Shown piece by piece: positions 42,486 to 51,917 of a stretch of DNA of 64,000 nt. Both the position numbers and the translations under genes were made by a program. Each line of letters begins with the position of its first letter. The first letter of the stretch is position 1. Origin of the DNA: Nocardia testacea NBRC 100365. GTDB taxonomy: Bacteria > Actinomycetota > Actinomycetes > Mycobacteriales > Mycobacteriaceae. The notes under the pieces were generated by a model, which saw only the letters and a program-made list of their open reading frames with translations, did no database searches and was not told the origin of the DNA. The DNA is taken from positions 62,001 through 126,000 of the forward strand of contig NZ_BAGJ01000088.1 of NCBI RefSeq assembly GCF_000308775.1, read 5' to 3'.

Positions 42486-43961
42486 TCACAGGACCAGGCT
42501 CAGCGGCATGATCAGCAGGATCGCCACCACCGAGGCGACGGATACACCCACCGAGCAGGTTTTCAGCGTGCCGCGGGTGGTCTGACCCATCAGCGACTGC
42601 AGCAGCCAGAAGGTATTGCTCGTGACGTGCACGGCGAACAGCGATCCGGCCCCGGCGGCCAGCGCGATCAGCACCGGATCGATGCCGAGCGCGGGGGCCA
42701 CCGGCGCGAGGATGCCCGCCGCGGTGATCGCCGAGAGCGTCACCGAACCGACCGCGATGTGCAGGACCGCCGCGATCGCCCACACCATCAGCAGCGGCGC
42801 CGCGGTGCTCGCGGTGAAGTAGTCGCCGAGGATATCGCCGACACCGGTGGCCGTGATCGTGGCGGCCAGTGATCCGCCGACCCCGGTCAGGATCAAGATC
42901 TGCCCGCTCTCCTGGAAGCCGGTGGTGATACAGCGCTGGATCCGGTCGATGCCGACACTGCGGCGGCCCACGATGCTCGTGCCGACGAGTCCGATCAGCA
43001 GGGCGATGACCGGCGTGGCGAGGAATTCGATCACCGGGTTGTGGATCTCGGCGACATCGAGGACCGCGCCGAGGGCGATCAGCAGCAGGGCGGTCATCAG
43101 CGGTGCCATCAGCAGCGGAAGCGGGGTTTCGGCCCGGGTCCGTCCGGGCGTCGCGACAGCCACCCCGGAACCGGTGTGTCCGCCGCCGGGCACCTCGTCA
43201 CCCGCTCCGGGCCGGTCGCCGCCGGCTCGCGGTGCCGCGTTGTCGGCGTCGGGCCCGTCGCCGCCGGAGCGGATCTGCGTGTCCTCGGCGGGCCGGTCGC
43301 CGGCGGGGTAGGGCTGTTCGTCGCGTTCGGAGTTCCACCAGCCGCGGTCGAACAGGAAGCTCATGACGGCGACCGCGATGGCGACCGTGGGGATCACCAG
43401 GAGCAGGCCGAACAGCAGCATCTTGCCGAGGGGGACGCCGAGCAGTCCGGCCAGGGCCAGCGCCCCGACGCCGGGCACCATGAGCACGATGCCGCATTCG
43501 CCGCCGATCGCCAGTGCCGTGGCCATGCGGGCAGTGCCCCTCTTGTCCATCTTGGCGGCGGCATTGCGGGCCAGCGGCGCCGAGATGACCAGCAGGACAT
43601 CCAGGTAGATCGACTGCAGCGCGGTGGCGATGGTGAGCGAGAGCGCGTACGGCATCCGGTTGACACCGAAGACCCGGATCAGGGCGCGCACGAGGCGTTC
43701 GATGGCCCCGGTCTCCTGGAGCATGGCGCCGGTCAGCACGCCGAAGGCGATCAGCAACCCGACCTCGGCCATGATGTCGCCGAAACCGGTGGCGATCGTA
43801 TCGACCGTCTTCTCGGTGCCCAGGCCCGCGGTGAGCCCGAGATAGGCCGAACCGAGGACCAGCGCCACCGCCGGGTTGATTTTGAATCGGATGACCAGCA
43901 CGACCACCGCGAGGACCGCGGCGCCCGTGTTGACCATCGTTGCAAGGTCTGACATGTGCAT
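42486..43961 (-). CDS. GntP-family permease with hydrophilic insert
   Basis: 491-residue permease of the gluconate/GntP family with about 12 helices (e.g. VGLLIAFGVLTGAMLQETGA, GIVLMVPGVGALALAGLLG, HIAVGSVTLSAITAAGIL). It imports an organic acid by proton symport. About 70 residues after helix 6 (around 188-260) form a Gly/Asp/Pro-rich hydrophilic loop absent from typical members. Starts at 43961 or 43955 are both possible. First gene of a four-gene operon. Confidence 0.87.
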   Translation of the reverse strand: MHMSDLATMVNTGAAVLAVVVLVIRFKINPAVALVLGSAYLGLTAGLGTEKTVDTIATGFGDIMAEVGLLIAFGVLTGAMLQETGAIERLVRALIRVFGVNRMPYALSLTIATALQSIYLDVLLVISAPLARNAAAKMDKRGTARMATALAIGGECGIVLMVPGVGALALAGLLGVPLGKMLLFGLLLVIPTVAIAVAVMSFLFDRGWWNSERDEQPYPAGDRPAEDTQIRSGGDGPDADNAAPRAGGDRPGAGDEVPGGGHTGSGVAVATPGRTRAETPLPLLMAPLMTALLLIALGAVLDVAEIHNPVIEFLATPVIALLIGLVGTSIVGRRSVGIDRIQRCITTGFQESGQILILTGVGGSLAATITATGVGDILGDYFTASTAAPLLMVWAIAAVLHIAVGSVTLSAITAAGILAPVAPALGIDPVLIALAAGAGSLFAVHVTSNTFWLLQSLMGQTTRGTLKTCSVGVSVASVVAILLIMPLSLVL

Positions 43962-44047
43962 ATCCCATCGAGTCGCACCGGGCCGGGCGTGGCTCCCGTG
44001 CTGGCGGCACGGCATGCCTCTCGTGACGCAGGCCACAGCGGATTCAC

Positions 44048-44077
44048 ATTATGAGCACATACTCACGATATAGGCAA
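44048..44077 (-). promoter_or_regulatory. Candidate promoter of the permease operon
   Basis: On the minus strand TTGCCT (44077-44072) and CATAAT (44053-44048) are separated by 18 bases, about 90 bases before the permease start, in an unusually AT-rich patch. A small inverted repeat TGAG/CTCA lies between the hexamers and could be part of a regulator site. Confidence 0.5.
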
Positions 44078-44280
44078 GCAGGGGGCGCGTGGTCGCGCGG
44101 CCCGCGCGGTGGTTGCCCGCCCGCCGCCCGGTGGATACGGTGGGCTCGCCACGGACCGCGGCGCGATATCTGCCGCGGGTCGTGCGGCGTCTGCCTCATC
44201 CGGGTCTGTCCCATCCGGCCACCTCGGCCTGTTATCGCTCGACTCGTGCGAACCCGAAACAGAACTACGGAGGACACGCA

Positions 44281-45078
44281 ATGCCGATACGTGAAACTCC
44301 CTGGCCGGCCGGCACCCCGTGCTGGACCGACTGCCAGGTCGACGATACGAACCGCGCCCGGGAGTTCTACCGCGCCCTGTTCGGCTGGGAGATCGCCGAG
44401 AGCACGCCGGAAGCCGGCGGTTACCTGATGGCGCTGCGTCACGGCCGCCCGGTCGCCGGGATCGGCCCCAAACCGCCCGGGCAACCCATGCCCTCGGTGT
44501 GGACCACCTATATCGCGAGCGAGAACGCCGACGACACCGCCGACGCGATCGTGGCGGCCGGTGGCACCGTGCTCGCGGCACCGTTCGATGTGCTGGATGT
44601 CGGGCGGATGCTGGTGGCCACCGACCCCACCGGCGCCGCGTTCGGGGTATGGCAGGCCAAGCAGCACTTCGGCGCGGCGGTCTACAACGAGCCGGGAGCC
44701 TACTGCTGGAACGAACTGCACACCGACGGCTACCAGCGCGCGCAGGAGTTCTACGCGCAGGTTTTCGGCTGGACGTTCACCGAGATCGGGGACGGGGTGA
44801 ACGTCGACTACGCGACCTTCGCCCTGGCGCCCGACGGGGAGCCGGTCGGCGGGCTGAACGATTCCACCAAGAACCCGGGCGCCGGGCCGTCGTACTGGTT
44901 GAGCTGGTTCCAGGTGGAAGACACCGATGCGATCCTCGCGTCGGCGACCGGTCTGGGCGCGACCTTGCTGATGGGTCCCGACGACAGCCCCTTCGGCCGG
45001 ATGGGCGTGCTCACCGCACCGCAGGGCGAGACCTTCGGCGTGATCGACACCGCGCAGGCCACCGAGATGCCGTCCTGA
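44281..45078 (+). CDS. Two-domain VOC family protein
   Basis: 265 residues with two tandem VOC modules. The first (about 10-125) begins CWTDCQVDDTNRAREFYRALFGW and ends DPTGAAFGVWQ; the second (about 135-260) begins CWNELHTDGYQRAQEFYAQVFGWTF and ends APQGETFGVID. Homologues are annotated as glyoxalase/bleomycin-resistance or hydroxylase-like; the function is unproven. GGAGGA precedes the ATG. Divergent from the permease operon. Confidence 0.85.
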   Translation: MPIRETPWPAGTPCWTDCQVDDTNRAREFYRALFGWEIAESTPEAGGYLMALRHGRPVAGIGPKPPGQPMPSVWTTYIASENADDTADAIVAAGGTVLAAPFDVLDVGRMLVATDPTGAAFGVWQAKQHFGAAVYNEPGAYCWNELHTDGYQRAQEFYAQVFGWTFTEIGDGVNVDYATFALAPDGEPVGGLNDSTKNPGAGPSYWLSWFQVEDTDAILASATGLGATLLMGPDDSPFGRMGVLTAPQGETFGVIDTAQATEMPS

Positions 45079-45157
45079 CCCCGCCCGGCGTCGGCGCGGT
45101 CCACCCCTATCCGAACCTCGGTGAGGTGGTCGAGGTCGTGCCCTGATCTCCGGATGA

Positions 45158-45187
45158 ACCGGTCCGGGCCGCGACGCCCGGACCGGT
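45158..45187. terminator. Bidirectional hairpin terminator
   Basis: ACCGGTCCGGGC and GCCCGGACCGGT form a perfect 12-bp stem with a 6-base loop, midway between the convergent VOC gene (stop 45078) and serine hydrolase gene (stop 45202). Confidence 0.65.
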
Positions 45188-45201
45188 GAGCCGGGCGGGG
45201 T

Positions 45202-46332
45202 TCACCCGCACAGTGCGTGGGTGAGCAGATTCCGGACATCCACGGTGGCGGGTGTACCGGTGAAGGAGAAGGTGACCGCGAGCCCGGGGGCGGCGGCACC
45301 CGAGATGGCAGAAAAGCCGTGGATGCTGCCGAGGTGGCCGACATAGAGCAGGCCGCACGGTAGCCGGGTGTACGCGATCCCGAGCCCGTAGGACATACCG
45401 TCCCCACGGCCCATGTCGGTCCCGTCGAGCATCTGCGCCAGTTCCGGCCGCGGCACCACCCGGCCGGACAGCAGCGCGAGGAAGAACCGGTTCAGATCTG
45501 CGCCGGTGCCGACCAGCGCGCCCGCCGCCCACGGAATCGACGGCTCCACCCGCGTCCGGTCGGTAACGATGCCGTCGACGGTGGCGTAGCCGGTCGGATG
45601 CGGGTCCCGCAGACCGGTTTCTCCGGTGGCCGGCAGGTAGGTGTCCGACAGGGCCAGCGGAATGAGAACGCGGTCGCGCAGCTCATCGGTGTAGCGGTGT
45701 CCGGTCACTGCCTCGATGAGCATGCCGGCGACGATGTAATTGGTGTTGGTGTATTGGAATCGGGTCCCCGGGGCGAACTGCGCGGGATGCCACAGCGCGG
45801 CCGCGATTTCCTGCGCGGGGGTGAAGGTGCGGCCGTCCCGCGCCGCCTCGTATTCGTTCGTCTCCGGCGTCACGGGCAGTTCGGGTAGGCCGCTTCGATG
45901 TCCCAGGATCTCGCGGATGGTGATGGCGCGCCCGTCCACCCCGGCACCGGCGAGCAGACCGGGCAGGTAGGTGTCGATCGACCGGTCGAGGTCGATCCTG
46001 TGTTCGGCGACCAGTTGCAGCACGATCGCCGCGGTGAAAGCCTTGGTGACGCTACCGACCCGGACATGCTGGGGACGATCGGCAGGGATCGGGGTCCCCG
46101 TGGCGATATCGGAGAGGCCGGCGGTCGCGACGGCGGTCGCGTCGTGCTCGGTGAGCGTGGCGACGGCCCCGACCGCACCCGAGCGGACCACCGCGTCGAG
46201 GTCGCCTCGCACTCTGTCCAGGTGGGCGGCGGCAACCGAGGGTTCAGGGGCGGGCTCGACCGTGCTCGTCGTGCAGGCGCACAACAGCACCGCGGCTGTG
46301 CATATCGGCAGAACGACGGCTCGTATACCCAT
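45202..46332 (-). CDS. Serine hydrolase lipoprotein (beta-lactamase/DD-peptidase fold)
   Basis: 376 residues. The N-terminal signal ends in a lipobox LCAC with lipidated Cys20, so the protein is anchored outside the membrane. The class C beta-lactamase/DD-peptidase triad is SVTK (Ser94, Lys97), Tyr194-Thr-Asn196 and His333-Leu-Gly335. EILGHRSGLPEL and GYGLGI-like SYGLGIAY are typical of class C-related esterases and carboxypeptidases. It may act on peptidoglycan, esters or D-peptides; true beta-lactamase activity is not implied. Confidence 0.9.
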   Translation of the reverse strand: MGIRAVVLPICTAAVLLCACTTSTVEPAPEPSVAAAHLDRVRGDLDAVVRSGAVGAVATLTEHDATAVATAGLSDIATGTPIPADRPQHVRVGSVTKAFTAAIVLQLVAEHRIDLDRSIDTYLPGLLAGAGVDGRAITIREILGHRSGLPELPVTPETNEYEAARDGRTFTPAQEIAAALWHPAQFAPGTRFQYTNTNYIVAGMLIEAVTGHRYTDELRDRVLIPLALSDTYLPATGETGLRDPHPTGYATVDGIVTDRTRVEPSIPWAAGALVGTGADLNRFFLALLSGRVVPRPELAQMLDGTDMGRGDGMSYGLGIAYTRLPCGLLYVGHLGSIHGFSAISGAAAPGLAVTFSFTGTPATVDVRNLLTHALCG

Positions 46333-46443
46333 GATCCGACAGTAGGATCACCCGCCCCGCGAAGACACCGGGTCCGACCATGCATTGTGCGCGGGGAACA
46401 CCGCGCGGACGCTTCCGGCGTCGCGCGGTGCCGATGGAGCCGG

Positions 46444-46626
46444 TCAGGTGCCGCGGCGTTCGGTCCGGTCCACGCGCTCGTTCGCCAGATTGTCGTCGTC
46501 GGCCGGGGGTTCCGGGTCGTGCCACTCTTCGGCCCGGCTCGACCGGTTACCCCGCAGGGTGCCCTCCAGCTCGTGGGCCAGTTCGTCGTCGCGGACCGGA
46601 CCGTGTTTGCTGCTTCCTCGTTCCAT
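46444..46626 (-). CDS. Small conserved actinobacterial protein
   Basis: 60 residues starting MERGSSKHGPVRDDELAHE and containing RSSRAEEWHDPEPP, a pattern found in a short, highly charged protein conserved across actinobacteria. No membrane segment; likely disordered. CAGGAG lies before the ATG at 46626. Function unknown. Confidence 0.75.
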   Translation of the reverse strand: MERGSSKHGPVRDDELAHELEGTLRGNRSSRAEEWHDPEPPADDDNLANERVDRTERRGT

Positions 46627-46655
46627 TTCGTTCTCCTGACTCGTTGCGAGTGGCT

Positions 46656-47739
46656 TCAGGCGTAACGCAGCAGCGCGCCCACACCCTCGCGTGGTGCGGT
46701 CTCCGCGCCGACAGGTGTCACCGTGCCGCCGCGGACCAGCGCCGCCACCGGTAGCGCCTCGTCGGCGCGGCAGGTCGTATCGGTCGCCGTGCCCGGTGCG
46801 CCGAGCGCGGCCGGATCGCGCAGCGGTCCCGGATCCAACCGGACCCTGCGGTCACCGAGCGCGGCGGCGTTGATCAGCACGTTCTCCGCGTTCGCGGCCA
46901 GCAGAGCACAGACCGTTTCGGACAATCCGGTGACGGGCCAGGCCTTCGTCGCGGCCGTGTGCCTTGTTGAATCGCGCCGCGATCTCCGCCCGCCGCCGGT
47001 CGGCCTGTTCGGCGACGAGTTCGCGGACCGCGTCGTCGAGCTCGCCCGCGCCGGAACCCTCGGCGCGGCCGCCGGTCTCGACTTCCACCACGTGCGCGCC
47101 GGTGGAACCCAGCGCACTATGGACCGCGGACCGGGCGTCGGGCTCACCGGCCAGCACCACCACCTGGGCCCGGACCCGCCGGGCGACCCGGGTGAGTTCC
47201 TCGGCGACCTCACCGGCGTTGCGGCGAGCCGTCTCCTCCACCCGCCGCTGCATCGAACGATGCGACCAGCCGCCACCGTGGCGCACCTTGTGCACCGGAT
47301 GCCCGGTGCCCTCGACGGATTCCTCGACCACCTCGCCGTGTTCGTCGACGCCGTACATATCCGAGCCCACCCGGTCGACGACCGCCACCGCGTGCGGTAC
47401 CTCACCGGCCTCGTGTTCGATGAGCGGCAGCAGGTACGGCAGTGCCGACATCCGCACGATCTCCGGCTGCGGCCGCCCGGGTAGCCACCGATCGATGAGC
47501 ACCGACTCGGCGTCGGCGATGAGGAACCGCCCGGCGTGACCCGGCTCCGGCCGGCCACCGGTGACCGCCGCGCCGAGCACCGAGATCATCTGCTTCGAGG
47601 CGCCCGCGGCGGCCAGCCGGTCGGCGAGCGCCTGCCAGCGCAGCGTGCGCTGCTTCTCGGCGTCCTCGGTGTCGTGTTCGGCGTCGATGTACAGCGAGGC
47701 GAACGGTCCGGGTCGTTGCGCTACTTCTCTGATACTCAT
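46656..47739 (-). pseudogene. Rv2629-like (Vms1/eRF1-type) gene with one-base frameshift
   Basis: About 360 residues when two frames are joined. The upstream frame has RPGPFASLYIDAEHDTEDA, HAVAVVDRVGSDMYGVDE and GGGWSHRSMQRRVEETARRN, following mycobacterial Rv2629; the downstream frame continues GLSETVCALLAANAENVL and ends ADEALPVAALVRGG and GVGALLRYA, the family C-terminus. One extra C in the CCC run near 46935-46937 explains the shift. Rv2629 is linked to dormancy/stress; a ribosome-associated role is inferred from the fold. ATG at 47739 preferred. Confidence 0.82.
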
Positions 47740-47801
47740 GCCATTCACGGCGGGCGCGTACCCGGCCACAGCGGTCCCAATCCGGGTGCGGCGAAATAGC
47801 G

Positions 47802-47832
47802 GGGCCGTCCGGCGGAGGCCGCCGGACGGCCC
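47802..47832 (-). terminator. Strong hairpin after the LLM flavoenzyme gene
   Basis: GGGCCGTCCGGCGG and CCGCCGGACGGCCC form a perfect 14-bp stem with a 3-base loop, 15 bases beyond the stop at 47848. No T-run. Placed to stop read-through into the Rv2629-like gene. Confidence 0.7.
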
Positions 47833-47847
47833 GGGCCCCGGCGCCGG

Positions 47848-48822
47848 TCAGGCGGGCTGGGGGCTCAGTTTGCGCAGCGGTTCGTCCAGTTCCGCGCGGA
47901 AGAAATCGATGAAGCCGTCCGGATCCGGTCCGGCGTTCTGCATCACCAGATGATCGAACCCGGCGTCCACGAAAGGCTGCGCGACCTCGAGGTAGCGCTG
48001 CGGGTCCGGTCCGCAGGCGAAATTCTGCAGGATGTCCTCCTCCCGGACCGTGGCCGAGGCCGCCGCGAAGTTCACCGGGTTCGGCAGTTCGCTCATGACC
48101 TTCCAGCCGGTCAGCGCCCAGCGCGAGGTGTCCAGAGCGGCCCGGGCCGCGGTGTGCGCGTCGGACGCCCAGGCCATCGGAACCTCGGCATAGCGGGGGC
48201 CGGTACCGCCCGCGGCCTCGAAGTCCGCGACCAGTTGTGGTTTCGGTTCGGTGGCGAAGAGCCCGTCACCCAGTTCACCGGCGATCTCGGCGGCGTGGCT
48301 GCCACCGGCGGCCACCGCGATCACCGGCAACTCGTCGGGCAGGTCGAACACGCGAGCATCGGACAGTTTCAGGAACCGGCCGTCGTAGGAACGGTAACCG
48401 CCCTCCCACAGCGACCGGATGATCTCCAGCGCCTCCCGCAGCAGTTGGTGGCGGCCGGCGACATCGACCGGGAATCCTTCGCCGACGATGTGCTCGTTGA
48501 GGCGTTCGCCGGCGCCCAGACCCAGGGTGAACCGGTTATCCGACAGGATCGCGAGCGTGGCGGCCGCCTGCGCGATGATCGCGGGGTGGTACCGCACGGT
48601 CGGACAGGTGACCCCGGTGGCGAGCCCGATCCGCTCGGTCTTCGCGGCGATGGCGCCGAGTACGGTCCAGGCGAAGGGCGAGTGGCCCTGGTTGTCCAGC
48701 CAGGGGTGGAAATGGTCGCTGATCTCGACGAAATCGAATCCCGCGGCTTCGGCGCGGACCGCCTGCCGGACCAGTTCGGCGGGGCCGAACCCCTCGGCGG
48801 CGAGTTTGTAGCCGATCTCCAT
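47848..48822 (-). CDS. LLM-class F420-dependent oxidoreductase
   Basis: 324-residue luciferase-like barrel similar to F420-dependent glucose-6-phosphate dehydrogenase relatives. FVEISDHFHPW near residue 30, GLATGVTCPTVRYHPAIIAQ, GLGAGERLNEHIVGEGFP and HLVMQNAGPDPDGFIDFF are the family blocks. It should bind F420; the substrate is unknown. The ATG at 48822 follows GGAGGAG. Monocistronic, with a hairpin terminator. Confidence 0.9.
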   Translation of the reverse strand: MEIGYKLAAEGFGPAELVRQAVRAEAAGFDFVEISDHFHPWLDNQGHSPFAWTVLGAIAAKTERIGLATGVTCPTVRYHPAIIAQAAATLAILSDNRFTLGLGAGERLNEHIVGEGFPVDVAGRHQLLREALEIIRSLWEGGYRSYDGRFLKLSDARVFDLPDELPVIAVAAGGSHAAEIAGELGDGLFATEPKPQLVADFEAAGGTGPRYAEVPMAWASDAHTAARAALDTSRWALTGWKVMSELPNPVNFAAASATVREEDILQNFACGPDPQRYLEVAQPFVDAGFDHLVMQNAGPDPDGFIDFFRAELDEPLRKLSPQPA

Positions 48823-48960
48823 GGTTCTCCTCCGGACGCTGTGGTCGTCGACGGCCACCGCGCTCGCGCGGTACGGCCGGCGTCGGACCCGGGCGCGATA
48901 CCCGCGAGACCACGCGGGAAACGGGAACCGGCCGCTGCCGCCGGCCCGCGCAGCGCCTGA

Positions 48961-49740
48961 TCAGGCCGCGGGCTCGGGGAGAACGCCGGTGGGTGTCCGT
49001 GTCACGGTGGCGCCGGCCCGGGCCGCGATCGTCGCGAAGGCCACGGCGTCCCGGACGGCCGCGCCACCGGGGTCGTTGTTGAAATAGACGAAGATGTCCT
49101 CGGTGTCGGACCAGGTCCCGGTGAGGCGCTCGGTCCAGGTGCGCAGGGCCCGCGCCCCGTAGCGCGGCGCCGGTGTCGCGCGGCCCCGATGCAGCCGCAG
49201 GTAGCCCCAGTCGGCGGTCCGCCAGCGCGGCGTCACCGGGCGCGAACCGGCGTCGGCCCAGCAGAGGGCGGCCCCGTGCTCCTCGAGCACACCCCGGATG
49301 CGCGGTGACCACCACGAGTCGTGCCGGGGCTCCACCGCGACCCGGATATCGCGGGGAAAACAGCTCAGGCAGGTGCCGAGCAGTCCCGGATCGGCACGCA
49401 GCGTTCCGGGCAGTTGCAGCAGTACCGGCCCGAGCCGGGGGCCCAGGCCGCTCGCGTGGCGCAGTAGCCGTGCCACCGGCTCCTCGGGGTCGCGCAGGCG
49501 CTTCATATGTGTCAGGAATCGGCTGGCCTTCACCGCTACGACGAAATCGTCCGGTGTGCGTTCGCGCCAGGCCGCGAAGGTCTCCCGGGCGGGTAGCCGG
49601 TAGAAGGCATTGTTGTTCTCCACGGTCGCGAAACCGGCGGCATAGTGCTCGAGCCACAGCCGCTGCGGACACCGGTCCGGGTAGAGGACGCCGCGCCAGT
49701 CCCGGTACTGCCAGCCGGAGGTGCCGATGTACAGGGTCAT
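48961..49740 (-). CDS. DUF72 family protein
   Basis: 259-residue TIM-barrel protein of the DUF72/YecE family: IGTSGWQYRDWRGVLYP at the start, ENNNAFYRLPARETFAAW, VAVKASRFLTHMKRL, and the C-terminal VYFNNDPGGAAVRDA. Role unknown; relatives are sometimes linked to nucleic-acid or cofactor metabolism without proof. Intact and alone on its transcript; the 420 bases upstream contain a degenerate repeat. Confidence 0.88.
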   Translation of the reverse strand: MTLYIGTSGWQYRDWRGVLYPDRCPQRLWLEHYAAGFATVENNNAFYRLPARETFAAWRERTPDDFVVAVKASRFLTHMKRLRDPEEPVARLLRHASGLGPRLGPVLLQLPGTLRADPGLLGTCLSCFPRDIRVAVEPRHDSWWSPRIRGVLEEHGAALCWADAGSRPVTPRWRTADWGYLRLHRGRATPAPRYGARALRTWTERLTGTWSDTEDIFVYFNNDPGGAAVRDAVAFATIAARAGATVTRTPTGVLPEPAA

Positions 49741-49932
49741 CGCCGCGTCACCGGCCCCGCATCGCGAGGTCCGGGGGCGTCGCTTCGCGGTCGCGCTCCG
49801 GGCCGCGGCAGTAGCGAGCGCGACGCGCCCGGTTCCGGTGCCCGCGTGGTTTCATGAATGGTGGCTACCCCGGTGGCCCGCACTCATGCCCTCGACCGGT
49901 ACCGCCACGGGCGCGCATCACGCCCGGCTGCT

Positions 49933-50110
49933 CGGCCGTCGCCGGGCACGGTGGGCCGGACTGTGGCCGGGCACGGGGCCCGGCCGTCGCTGGGTACCGT
50001 CGGTCGGCAGTCACCAGCGTTCGGCCCGGCTGTCGTCGGATGCTGTCGGCCCGGTTCTCGCCGGGCACAGTCGGCTCGGCTGTCACTGGACGCTGTCGGC
50101 CCGGCCCGGC
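49933..50110. repeat. Degenerate about 24-bp tandem repeat
   Basis: About seven imperfect copies of a unit resembling GGCTGTCGCCGGGCACGGTC fill most of the non-coding gap 49741-50161. Unit length varies from about 22 to 30 bases. Frames across it are Arg/Gly/Ala-rich and not gene-like, so this is an intergenic minisatellite. Confidence 0.65.
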
Positions 50111-50161
50111 CCGCACCGCGTACGGCGGCCCGAGGCCGTCCGCGCAGGCCTGGTGCTCCCC

Positions 50162-51037
50162 TCACCTCGCGGGTCGCCGCAGCCAGTGCCGCAGTGCCGC
50201 GGTGACCTCGTCCGGTCGCTGTTCCATCAGGAAATGATCGGCGTCGATCCGCACCAGTTCGGCGTGCGGGATGTGGCGCGCGAGTTCCGCGGCGGTGGCG
50301 AGCGGGATCGCGGGGTCCCGGGTGCCCCAGATCACGGTGGTGGGACAGGTGATTTCGCTCAGCCGCGCGCGGAGCTCCGGGCGGACGCGGACCTGGTACC
50401 CGGCCCAGAAATGCGCGTACCAGCGGCGTCCCTCGGGCGTGCGCAAGATGCCCAGGTATTGCTCGAGCCGGTCGGGCGTGAAGGTGCCGTTCCGTAGGTA
50501 TCGGTGCAGACCCCAGCGGTGCACGGCGTGGATCGGGGGCGTCGCGAGCAGGCGTCGGCCGAGCCCGTGCCGGGCGGCGGTGGTGAACGCGCCGAACAGC
50601 AGCGCGTAGCGCGTGACGAAGGTCCCGTGGGCCCGCGAGTTGAGAATCGCCAGCCGCCGGACGCGGTCCGGGTGGCGCTGGACCAGGCCCAGCCCCAGGA
50701 ATCCGCCGTAGTCGTGGCACGCCAGGTCGACGCGGTCGAGTGCGAGCGCGTCCAGCATGCGCGCGAGCCGGTCGACCTCGCTGTCGTAATCGCAGGGCAG
50801 GGTCGTATCGCGCGCGGAAGCACCCCAGCCGAGCCAGTCCGGCGCGATCACCCGCCGGCTGCCGGACAGCGGCCCGATCTGCTCCCGCCAGGCCAGATGG
50901 GACTGCGGCCAACCATGCAGCAGCACCAGCGGGTCGCCGGAACCCGCTGCGAGGTAACGCAATCGGGCGCCATCCACGGTCGTCTCGTACGGTGCGGGCG
51001 CCGGGCGCGCGGCAGGGTCGATACGGTCGGTCGTCAT
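50162..51037 (-). CDS. Alpha/beta hydrolase (epoxide hydrolase/haloalkane dehalogenase-like)
   Basis: 291 residues. HGWPQSHLAW at 41-50 forms the oxyanion hole, CHDYGGFLG gives nucleophile Asp109 (an Asp, as in epoxide hydrolases and dehalogenases, not a Ser), TRDPAIP the acid and DADHFLMEQRP the His. A Trp-rich cap includes RRWYAHFWAGY. CAGGAG precedes the ATG at 51037. Divergent from an AraC regulator 71 bases away, which probably controls it. Confidence 0.88.
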   Translation of the reverse strand: MTTDRIDPAARPAPAPYETTVDGARLRYLAAGSGDPLVLLHGWPQSHLAWREQIGPLSGSRRVIAPDWLGWGASARDTTLPCDYDSEVDRLARMLDALALDRVDLACHDYGGFLGLGLVQRHPDRVRRLAILNSRAHGTFVTRYALLFGAFTTAARHGLGRRLLATPPIHAVHRWGLHRYLRNGTFTPDRLEQYLGILRTPEGRRWYAHFWAGYQVRVRPELRARLSEITCPTTVIWGTRDPAIPLATAAELARHIPHAELVRIDADHFLMEQRPDEVTAALRHWLRRPAR

Positions 51038-51108
51038 CGGCTGACTCCTGGGGTAGTGGGATTTTCGTTCGGGGGACCGGTCGAGCACACGCCGGTATCG
51101 TCGCCCCT

Positions 51109-51882
51109 ATGACCACCTCGGCACTTCCGGAAACGTGCGCCCCGCCCGCGACGGCGCGGCTGTGGGTGCGCTCCGGGCACGCCGTCTACCTGGGCCCCGG
51201 ATTGGGCCTGGCCCCGCATTCCACCGCCCTTCCCTCGCTCGGGCTCGGGGTGGACGCGCCGTTCCGGGTGCGCGCGGGGGACACGGTGGATATCACCGCG
51301 CGCAGTTTCCTGTTCCGGGCGCGGGTGGTCCACCACGTGACCGGTACGCAGGGGCGGATGCTGTTCTGTTTCTTCGACCCCACGAGCGCGCGGCTGAGCC
51401 GCTGCCTGGGCGGAATGACCCGGGCGAACGGCGATTTCGTGTACGCCCACCGGCACGAGAACGAACTCCTCGCCCTGTGCCGGCACCCGGAACCCGATAT
51501 CGAGCGGCTCCTCGAACTGGCCAGCGTTCCCCTGCCGGTGATCCGCGACGCGCGGATCGCCGCGGCGACCGCCACGATCCGGGCCGACCCCGCGCGCCCG
51601 TATCGCGCCGCGGACTGTGCCCGGGCCGTCGGCCTGTCGACCTCCTATTTCCTGCGTACCTTCGCCGCGCAGACGGGGACCAGCTTCCGGCGCTACGTCC
51701 AATGGGCGCGGATGGTGCGCATCGCGCGTGCCCATGCGGCGGGCCACGATCTGACCCGTGCGGCCGCGGATGCCGGGTTCGCCTCGCCGTCGCATTTCAG
51801 CGATACTTTCCGGGCGATGTTCGGGCTCACGCCCACGGCCTTCGTGCGGATCGGCGGCGAACTGTCGGTCATCGAGCGGTGA
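51109..51882 (+). CDS. AraC-family transcriptional regulator
   Basis: 257 residues. N-terminal cupin-like part (about 15-90, HSTALPSLGLGVDAPFRVR), C-terminal double helix-turn-helix (about 155-250: AADCARAVGLSTSYFLRTFAAQTG, then AAADAGFASPSHFSDTFRAMFG). The ATG at 51109 is in a 71-base gap shared with the divergent hydrolase, so a common regulatory region is likely. Confidence 0.9.
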   Translation: MTTSALPETCAPPATARLWVRSGHAVYLGPGLGLAPHSTALPSLGLGVDAPFRVRAGDTVDITARSFLFRARVVHHVTGTQGRMLFCFFDPTSARLSRCLGGMTRANGDFVYAHRHENELLALCRHPEPDIERLLELASVPLPVIRDARIAAATATIRADPARPYRAADCARAVGLSTSYFLRTFAAQTGTSFRRYVQWARMVRIARAHAAGHDLTRAAADAGFASPSHFSDTFRAMFGLTPTAFVRIGGELSVIER

Positions 51883-51917
51883 CGGCCACCGGCCTGTCGG
51901 CGGGGAGATGACGTGGG

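Noticed and set aside
49858..50205. Possible small repeat protein
   Set aside because: Frames across the repeat lack a good start and have no conserved features; the repeat explains the open frame.
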